Below, one piece after another: positions 58,008-64,000 of a DNA stretch of 64,000 nt (the stretch's first letter is position 1; each line of letters starts with the position of its first letter). The notes beneath the pieces were generated by a model that saw nothing but the letters and a program-made list of their open reading frames with translations, did not search any database and was not told the DNA's origin. A program made the position numbers and the translations under genes. Source of the DNA: Anaerolineales bacterium (lineage in GTDB: Bacteria > Chloroflexota > Anaerolineae > 4572-78 > J111); assembly GCA_015075405.1 (NCBI GenBank), contig JABTUK010000004.1, positions 434,001-498,000 on the forward strand, read 5' to 3'.

Positions 58008-60191
58008 TTATTGGACTATCAGGGTAGTTAATAAGAGCGCATTTTCGCCCGACGAATCATTGATCAGAGGCAGGCGCTCTAACGATTGCGGATTATAAAA
58101 GCCAATCAGCAAATCATACGGGCCGGGGGGTAAATCGGTTGGGACAGAAAATTGCTGCGTATCGGTGAAAGATTGACCCGGCTGCCACAGGTGCGTTGGA
58201 TAGCTTCCACCAAGGGGTTGATAATCGAACTGAGCCACTCTATGACCGGCCTGATTCCGCACATGTAAAAACACACTGTAATCATCTGAAATGTGCTTAA
58301 ACACCGACCAAAAAAGCGTTAAGCTCACCGGAGCGCCGGACGTCACTGCTGTGGCAGGATTTATATTGTAGCCTTGCAGCATAATTTTTTCAGAAAAATT
58401 GGCCGTGAGGGTATGCTCAATATCGGGCAAAGATAACACCTTAACCAATTGTTCGGTTGATTGTAATTTGGCCGAGCTATCCTGATGATTGGGCTGGTTT
58501 TTTGCGGCTACTTTCAAAGCATCCTCAACTGCGTCGCTCTGGTGAGTGGCTGCGGCCAGGGGCGCAATCATTAAGCTGTAGGTAAATTGTTGATCCGGCA
58601 GTACCGTAGTAGCGCGGATAAGACGCAAAGCCTGAGCTAAATTGCCCAGGTAGGCGGGCTGTTGCTCGGTTAAAAGTAAGTAGCTGCGACCAAAGCGATT
58701 AAATTCCGTTCCCCAACCGTCCAGTTTTTCCAAGTTAGCCTCTTCAGGAACATCCCAAACTAAAACCCAAACCCGGCCCGCCCGGCTGGCCATACCGGCA
58801 TTGAGCTGAGGCAAAAGCTGATAAACCAGCCCATAGCCGGTTACGATTTCAGCCGCCACCGGCAGGCCGGCCTTACGCCAGTAATTGAGGGTACGGGTGC
58901 AGTCATCTTCGGCCTCAAAATCAGCATCGCGCCAGGGGTGCCAGTAACGTTGGCAAACGATCAAGTCGTTTGGGGTGGAACTGCGGCGCAGCCAGTTAGC
59001 CGCCAACTGCCAGTTACCATTGGCCTCGGTTTGATAAAACTCTCTAAGCGTCAAAAACCAAAAGACGGCCAGCGCAACCAGAAAGACCAACCCCAGGCTA
59101 ATCGGCGGCCAGGTTTTGGCAGACTGGTGGTACCCCGCCTTGACAATGGCCCAGGCAATCAAGATGAGCAGCGGAGGCAGGGTGTACCCCAGGTAGTGGG
59201 GCCTGGCCCAAAGATCGGGCATGATTTGGGTCAACACGCCAAGTTCCAGAAAGGGCAGTACCGTCCAGGCCAGCAGAATTAAAACAGCAAGCCGCTTCCG
59301 CGCAGCAAGCCCCAGCCCCACGCCAATGACGACCAATGCCAGAAACGGATAGACGCTATACTGACCAAACCTACCTCGCTCCAGGCCATTATACCAGCGC
59401 AGATTTGTCCAGAGCGAGGCAGCCGAGTCCGGACGCTGCGTCCAGACGACCCCGGCTAAAGGAGCATTACCGGCCTCAACATTTTGAACCACTTTTTGCC
59501 AGACCGGCCAGTAAACGATGGCGAGGATCATGGCGGCAATAGCCAGGCCAACGATGAGCCTTACCCACCCACGCCGGCCTGATTGGCCGGATTGCTGTCC
59601 CCAGCCCCACCTTAGACCAACCAGAAAAATCGAGTTAACAATGGCAAAACTGGTAAAGAGGTGGGTATACATAGCAGCGGCGCTGACCAGCCCAAAAGCA
59701 ATGCCATAGCCCCATTTGTGGGTGCGAAAGGTCAACATCGCTAAAAGAAAAACGAACAAAGCTAACGACAAAACGCCACTATAGCCTCTAAAAGCGTGAG
59801 CATAAAAAATGGCGTAGGGAGAAACAGCCAAAAGCAAGGCGCTTATTTGGCCAACCTGTCTGCCAAAAAAATATTGGGCAATTTTATAGATAAAAACAAT
59901 CCCTAAAACTGACAGGCACAGCGCCGGCCAACGCAGGCTAAACAGGCTATCTCCCAGTACCAGGATCGAGGCTCGGCTCAGGATCAGGGCCAGGGCCGGC
60001 GTATTCAACACGACATCGGTGACCATAATTTTTTCAAAAGAGTTGCTCACCCAACGATGGTACTCTGTGCTTTCGTCGTTGCTGATGGCCACATCACCCA
60101 ACCCGTAAACCCTTAAAGCAAAACCCAGGAGTAGAATTAGCGTTAAACAGAAATAGCCGTTTTTCTTGGAGCAGGAAAATGGGAAGGGCAT
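58008..60191 (-). CDS. GT39/PMT-like membrane glycosyltransferase D
   Basis: At 727 residues it is shorter than its neighbours and has only one C-terminal beta-module (VSLTLFWSVFKHISDDYSVF ... PGPYDLLIGFYNPQSLERL). The catalytic loop is SNDESTEYHRWVSN (~37), with the DE motif shifted toward a Thr/Glu pair. Membrane helices fill residues ~10-400. It starts 4 bases after the stop of glycosyltransferase E on the same strand, so the two are co-transcribed. Confidence 0.87.
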   Translation of the reverse strand: MPFPFSCSKKNGYFCLTLILLLGFALRVYGLGDVAISNDESTEYHRWVSNSFEKIMVTDVVLNTPALALILSRASILVLGDSLFSLRWPALCLSVLGIVFIYKIAQYFFGRQVGQISALLLAVSPYAIFYAHAFRGYSGVLSLALFVFLLAMLTFRTHKWGYGIAFGLVSAAAMYTHLFTSFAIVNSIFLVGLRWGWGQQSGQSGRRGWVRLIVGLAIAAMILAIVYWPVWQKVVQNVEAGNAPLAGVVWTQRPDSAASLWTNLRWYNGLERGRFGQYSVYPFLALVVIGVGLGLAARKRLAVLILLAWTVLPFLELGVLTQIMPDLWARPHYLGYTLPPLLILIAWAIVKAGYHQSAKTWPPISLGLVFLVALAVFWFLTLREFYQTEANGNWQLAANWLRRSSTPNDLIVCQRYWHPWRDADFEAEDDCTRTLNYWRKAGLPVAAEIVTGYGLVYQLLPQLNAGMASRAGRVWVLVWDVPEEANLEKLDGWGTEFNRFGRSYLLLTEQQPAYLGNLAQALRLIRATTVLPDQQFTYSLMIAPLAAATHQSDAVEDALKVAAKNQPNHQDSSAKLQSTEQLVKVLSLPDIEHTLTANFSEKIMLQGYNINPATAVTSGAPVSLTLFWSVFKHISDDYSVFLHVRNQAGHRVAQFDYQPLGGSYPTHLWQPGQSFTDTQQFSVPTDLPPGPYDLLIGFYNPQSLERLPLINDSSGENALLLTTLIVQ

Positions 60192-60194
60192 AAT

Positions 60195-63143
60195 TTAGTT
60201 TATCTCGAGTTGTCCCACACGATAACTATCTGAAGCATCACTCAGGGGTAAACGCAAGCCGCTATCGGGCTGATAAAGACCCACCACCAATTGATAGAGG
60301 CCGGTGGGTAAATCCGGCGGCAAAACCAGTGCATGGCTATCCTCAATGCTTTCGCCCGGCTGCCACCAGGGAACAGGATAAGCCCCGGCGCGGGGCAAAG
60401 CATCATTTTGGGCAACAATTTGGCCCTGTTCGTCCAGCAGGTGGGCAAAAACTATATAATTCTCGCTTACTGCCTGGTTTGTAGTCCAGAAAAGATTGAC
60501 CAAAAGCGTTTCACCGGGCCGCGCCGGCGGCGACGAAAGGCTGTAACCCTGCAAAGCCAGCCCATTTTGCCAGACGGCAATGACCGGGATAACGCCGGCG
60601 AGATTGGGTTCCCGCTCTGGGGGAATCGTAAACCGGGCGATAACCTGGCCCAGTTCCTCTCCGGCGGCATTGGTTGGACGCAGCGGGACTTCGCTTCCGT
60701 CCTGCAAGCCGACTTCAATTTGGGCTGCCAGCGGACGTTCCAACTCGGCGGCCAGGGTGAATAGATGTTGAGTCGAAATTACTTCACCCTCAACCCGTCC
60801 AGCGGTGATTAAATCAGCATCTACCCGGCCCAAATTGAGGCTGCGACTATCGGCCAATTGGACGGTCAGCCGCAGCGGGTCCGATCCATTTTTAAGCAAC
60901 TGCCAGTAGAGAGCCACTTTAACTTCCTGGCCGGGCTGCGGCAACGGCGGGTCAAGTTGATAAGCCAGCAGTTTGAGCCGGTCGTCATAGCTCCGGTCCA
61001 AACGCAGCGCGTCAGGAGGCAGGCTGCTGGCGGCGACAGCTTCCAGCCGAGCTTGTTCCGGCGTATCGGTGACTTCACCGGAAGGACTGATGGTTGCCGC
61101 CTGCCAGCCTTGAGGAAAAATAAACGGCTCCGGCTTATCCCCTTGTTTTTTAGGGGCGATCAGGGCAAATTCGACATGGTAGATTCCCGGCGGCAGCTCT
61201 ACAAGCGCCGGAGCGCACAAGCTCTCAAGATAGCTTCCTCGCGTTTGCATCCGGCTGATAAAGGGTGTGTCGGGCGAACAGACCACCCATTCGGTTTGGG
61301 CCGTCTCTCCCTGTAATCGAGCTACCAGACTCCGCTCTGGCTGTACCAGCCCCAAATTTTCCCAGAACAGGCGTAGTTGACCGTCTTTCTCCCAGCGATA
61401 GCCCAATAAAGCCGCCTGGTCGGGAAAAACGCTTACCTGGGGGTCGGCAGGAGTGGTGAAAGGGATCGGGTAAACCCAGGCATAATCAATGCCGGCAATG
61501 GTGATCACTTTCTCCGGGGAACGGGCCTGGAAGTAGTCAATAAAGCCGGGGCTGGGTTCCTGGCGGCGCTGCACCTGTTGAATGTACAGCACCACGTAAT
61601 CGGCCTGGGTCCAACGGCCATCTGGCAAGAGCGAAATCTGTTCGCCCTTAAAGCCGAGCATATTATGGGTAAAGCGTGAGGCGACGACCAGATCACGGCT
61701 GTTGGGTTTGGCGGCCAGGTACTCGCCAACCTGGTCCATGCCCTCACCCCAGCCAATACGCATAGTACGAACCGCCGTCGCCCCTCCGCCCAACAGGGGA
61801 TTGAAATAGGAGTAATAATAGGGATGGTGCGGCAGGATCGTGACCAGTTGGATGATGAGCAGTCCCCCTAACAAGGTCCAGCCCAGATAGGGAGTAGGGA
61901 GTAAGGAATAGGAAGTAAGAAGGGATATTTTGCTTTCCAATCGTTTTTTGAGCCAATCCCATAGAAAGACCAGTCCTATACCGGCCAGAATATCCACACT
62001 CAGGAAGATGGGTAATAGATAGCGGTCTTGTTTGTGGCTACCGAGACTCATAGCGAAAGTGTACGTAAGCATATAAATCAGGAGAATAAAACTGGCTTTG
62101 CGGTTGAAGGCTTGAGCAGCGTCACCCGCCATCGGCTTTGAAACAAGACGGCCGGCATAAAAAAAGAGGCCCAGAAGCGTTGCCGGCGTGATACGCATTA
62201 GAAACGCAAAGGGGTAGAAAATGAGGCCGGGGTCGGCATCGGCATAGGTTTGGCCCATAAAAAAAAGGTTGACCCCCTCAGCGCCGACCTTGCGCGTGGT
62301 GTAATGGTAGACCAGGCTCAGCGTCTCCACCGGGCTGACCCACATCGCCGGCCAAAGGAGAACCCAGGTCAAACCGGCAGCAACGGCCCACAGCAGGCCA
62401 AATTTAATAAGAAGGGAGTAGGGAGTAGGAAGTAAAAAGTAGGGTGTCGCTTTTTTGCTGCCTACTTCAGACTCTCTACGACTATAAATAAAAAGCCCAA
62501 TCAAAGCTATCGCCGGCAGGATGGCCAACGCCTGGATTTTGGTCAAAAAACTAAGTCCACCCAAAATGCCGGAGATAATCACGTAACGCCAGCGAGGCCG
62601 GCGATAGTAGAAAATGAGCGCCAGAATCGAGAGGGTGATCAAGCCGGTCAGGACAGCTTCAGCTCGGTTAACTCTTGAGTCGCTCAAATAAAATGGGTCA
62701 AGGGCAACCAGCACCGCGCTCACCAGGGCAGTTCGTCGGCCAAAGAGCCGCCAAACTGCCCCGATAACCCCTAAAGCCAGCAAAGTATTGAGCAGCACTA
62801 TCGGCAGGCGCTGCTGGTATAAAAAAGCTGATCGCTCCCACTCGTGCAGAATCAGGTAGAGACCGGCATCGCCAATCCATTGACCGGCCACAATGGAACG
62901 CCGGGCGGCTTCCAGTAAAATCCAGATGCTTTCAGCCCAGATGGGCACAATGCCGGGATAGCCATCGCCCACCAGGGTTCCAGCCAAATCACCCCGGCTA
63001 AGGGCCGAGACAAAATCTTCGGCCCAATGCCAGCGGTCGGCTTCATCTACAATCAGGTATTGGTTGAGCCGGGTAAATCGCGGCAGGGAGACCAGCAAAA
63101 TAATAGCCAGAAGCAGGAGTAGGTTTTGCAGCCGAGAGAACAT
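60195..63143 (-). CDS. GT39/PMT-like membrane glycosyltransferase E
   Basis: A 982-residue GT-C protein with loop IVDEADRWHWAEDF (~32). Two gggagtaggg-type repeats (61887-61930, 62411-62445) are translated in loops as LLTSYSLLPTPYLG-like and YFLLPTPYSLLIKF-like text. The C-terminal half holds three beta-modules, ending VFAHLLDEQGQIVAQND and LPTGLYQLVVGLYQPDSGLR. Its ATG overlaps the stop of the upstream gene by one base. The acceptor is not visible from sequence. Confidence 0.88.
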   Translation of the reverse strand: MFSRLQNLLLLLAIILLVSLPRFTRLNQYLIVDEADRWHWAEDFVSALSRGDLAGTLVGDGYPGIVPIWAESIWILLEAARRSIVAGQWIGDAGLYLILHEWERSAFLYQQRLPIVLLNTLLALGVIGAVWRLFGRRTALVSAVLVALDPFYLSDSRVNRAEAVLTGLITLSILALIFYYRRPRWRYVIISGILGGLSFLTKIQALAILPAIALIGLFIYSRRESEVGSKKATPYFLLPTPYSLLIKFGLLWAVAAGLTWVLLWPAMWVSPVETLSLVYHYTTRKVGAEGVNLFFMGQTYADADPGLIFYPFAFLMRITPATLLGLFFYAGRLVSKPMAGDAAQAFNRKASFILLIYMLTYTFAMSLGSHKQDRYLLPIFLSVDILAGIGLVFLWDWLKKRLESKISLLTSYSLLPTPYLGWTLLGGLLIIQLVTILPHHPYYYSYFNPLLGGGATAVRTMRIGWGEGMDQVGEYLAAKPNSRDLVVASRFTHNMLGFKGEQISLLPDGRWTQADYVVLYIQQVQRRQEPSPGFIDYFQARSPEKVITIAGIDYAWVYPIPFTTPADPQVSVFPDQAALLGYRWEKDGQLRLFWENLGLVQPERSLVARLQGETAQTEWVVCSPDTPFISRMQTRGSYLESLCAPALVELPPGIYHVEFALIAPKKQGDKPEPFIFPQGWQAATISPSGEVTDTPEQARLEAVAASSLPPDALRLDRSYDDRLKLLAYQLDPPLPQPGQEVKVALYWQLLKNGSDPLRLTVQLADSRSLNLGRVDADLITAGRVEGEVISTQHLFTLAAELERPLAAQIEVGLQDGSEVPLRPTNAAGEELGQVIARFTIPPEREPNLAGVIPVIAVWQNGLALQGYSLSSPPARPGETLLVNLFWTTNQAVSENYIVFAHLLDEQGQIVAQNDALPRAGAYPVPWWQPGESIEDSHALVLPPDLPTGLYQLVVGLYQPDSGLRLPLSDASDSYRVGQLEIN
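61887..61930 (-). repeat. in-frame gggagtaggg repeat (copy 1) in glycosyltransferase E
   Basis: Words ggagtagggagtaagga are translated in the third frame as SLLTSYSLLPTPYL-like text. A second copy is at 62411-62445. Confidence 0.7.
62411..62445 (-). repeat. in-frame gggagtaggg repeat (copy 2) in glycosyltransferase E
   Basis: gaagggagtagggagtaggaagta, translated as FLLPTPYSLL. The same word order as copy 1 suggests insertion of related elements at two loops of one protein. Confidence 0.7.
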
Positions 63144-64000
63144 CAGTTTGAAACACGCTCGAAGGGTAGGGTCACAGCCGTGACTTCCACAATGTTTTGC
63201 CCTTCCACCCCACCCACAACAGGCAGCCGCTCCAGGGTTTGAGGATTATACAAGCCGGCCAGAAGTTTGTAATGGCCCGGCGGCGTAGTGGGGTCGAGTG
63301 AAATTTGGAAGGCGTCAACAATCCACTCGTCCTCATCCCACTGCGTGGTGGGCAGTTCGCTCCCGGCCAGATGCGGCGTGCGGTCGGCCTGGCCCCAGAT
63401 GTGGCCCGTCTCATCTACCACGTGGGCAAAGGTAGTGTAAGGCTGGGGAATCGGCTGGCGAGCCTGCCACAAAAACTGAACCTCAAGCTGCTCTCCCTCT
63501 TGGCCGTTGGCCGGAGCGGAAAGCGTCACATTCGCGCCGCCAAAATTGATGATATTACCGAAATTCACCGCAGCCGTAAATTGCGCCGGCGGTTTATCCA
63601 GTTGGCGCACCGGCAAGGTCCCAGCCAGAAACGATTGTTCTTGGCCCGCCGGCATGTCACGAGAGACCCAGAGTTGATAATCACCGCGCCCAATATCGGC
63701 GGGTATGGGCAAAACGTAATGGCCTTCGACGGGTGAAGGGCCGCCGGCATCTAGAAGAGAACCGACGTCTTCAGTCCAGATATGGTCTGCCTCATCCCTC
63801 AACTGCACTCGAACTGTTTGCCCGGCCTGGTTGGGGCCGACCCCACCCCAAACCAGGGTCAGATTCGCCGGCTGGCCGGGTTGGGCAGCGGGTTTGTCCA
63901 AGCGGTAGCCGCGCAAAATCAGGCCATCGCTAAACACGGCCTCGTGGACCTCCCGCAACTGCGGCCCCGGATAGAGCCAGGCATAATCCACCCCCGCCAG
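63143..64000 (-). CDS. glycosyltransferase-family C-terminal part, cut by window edge
   Basis: The frame stays open to the window end. The first visible residues (LAGVDYAWLYPGPQLREV) match the position where the neighbouring enzymes pass from membrane to soluble part (compare LHGLEYAWLYPGP and IAGIDYAWVYP), so the N-terminal catalytic half lies outside. The GTG at 63991 is not a real start. Two beta-modules are seen, ending LAGLYNPQTLERLPVVG. The gene is the first known of the minus-strand run leading to glycosyltransferases E and D. Confidence 0.85.
   Translation of the reverse strand: MAGVDYAWLYPGPQLREVHEAVFSDGLILRGYRLDKPAAQPGQPANLTLVWGGVGPNQAGQTVRVQLRDEADHIWTEDVGSLLDAGGPSPVEGHYVLPIPADIGRGDYQLWVSRDMPAGQEQSFLAGTLPVRQLDKPPAQFTAAVNFGNIINFGGANVTLSAPANGQEGEQLEVQFLWQARQPIPQPYTTFAHVVDETGHIWGQADRTPHLAGSELPTTQWDEDEWIVDAFQISLDPTTPPGHYKLLAGLYNPQTLERLPVVGGVEGQNIVEVTAVTLPFERVSN

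Overview
The window reads as chromosomal DNA of an uncultured or little-studied member of the Chloroflexota (Anaerolineae/Caldilineae-like). This placement is an inference. It rests on large membrane glycosyltransferases with repeated C-terminal beta-domains, a lipase-maturation-factor-like gene, Uma2 genes, a bacterial HerA/NurA set, AAA/TPR regulators, and many intergenic hairpins whose arms are short reiterated words. Most genes look intact and are packed with short gaps or 1-11 bp overlaps. There is no prophage, plasmid origin, rRNA or CRISPR array.

Left part (1-9.6 kb): the 3' part of an AAA-ATPase/TPR regulator, tilS, an OmpR-type regulator whose receiver has lost its phospho-aspartate, a lipoprotein and an alkyltransferase-like (ATL) protein. 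An accessory patch follows: a DUF4160/DUF2442 pair bounded by a partial duplication of the ATL gene end, two unknown overlapping genes, and an Uma2 relic. An FAH-family hydrolase closes this part. 9.6-17.8 kb: the clpP-clpX pair, a trigger factor carrying a 29-aspartate run inside its PPIase domain, a PfkB sugar kinase, a large SdrD-like/NBR1-like lipoprotein and a tandem GNAT protein.

18-27.6 kb: metallophosphatase, NurA and a HAS-barrel-like protein form one operon. They are followed by a pentapeptide-repeat protein, a HEPN/MNT toxin-antitoxin pair, a lipoprotein-like gene, an IS4-type element (inserted inside one of the hairpin repeats, with a target duplication), an MscS channel on the other strand, and then HerA.

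27.7-34.5 kb is the most striking part. After signal peptidase I comes a bacterial microcompartment locus: an RpiB-like isomerase with an N-terminal extension, DeoC with an encapsulation-peptide-like N-terminal helix and a four-cysteine cluster, a small zinc-ribbon protein, three EutN/CcmL-type pentamer shell proteins, an unknown 179-aa protein, a receiver fused to a CpaE/TadZ-type ATPase, and a class II sugar-phosphate aldolase with a three-cysteine cluster and a C-terminal encapsulation-like helix. No hexameric (BMC-H) or trimeric (BMC-T) shell gene is present in the window. The set resembles the known sugar-phosphate-utilising class of compartments. tRNA-Glu(UUC) and a truncated alpha/beta hydrolase follow.

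34.9-47.9 kb: an FbpABC/AfuABC-like importer (ATPase, double permease, and a binding protein preceded by a LysM domain), a HAD phosphatase, an SPFH protein, a lipase-maturation-factor-like membrane protein, an Uma2 nuclease, a class III aminotransferase with a strong terminator, a VOC protein and an AraC regulator. 48-64 kb: a cluster of six very large GT39/PMT-like membrane glycosyltransferases (the last cut by the window edge) with one SGNH hydrolase, probably for decorating cell-surface polymers or proteins.

A second theme runs across the whole window. At least 18 intergenic hairpins are built from tandem 7-10-base words and their inverted copies, and related repeats have entered at least five genes in frame.
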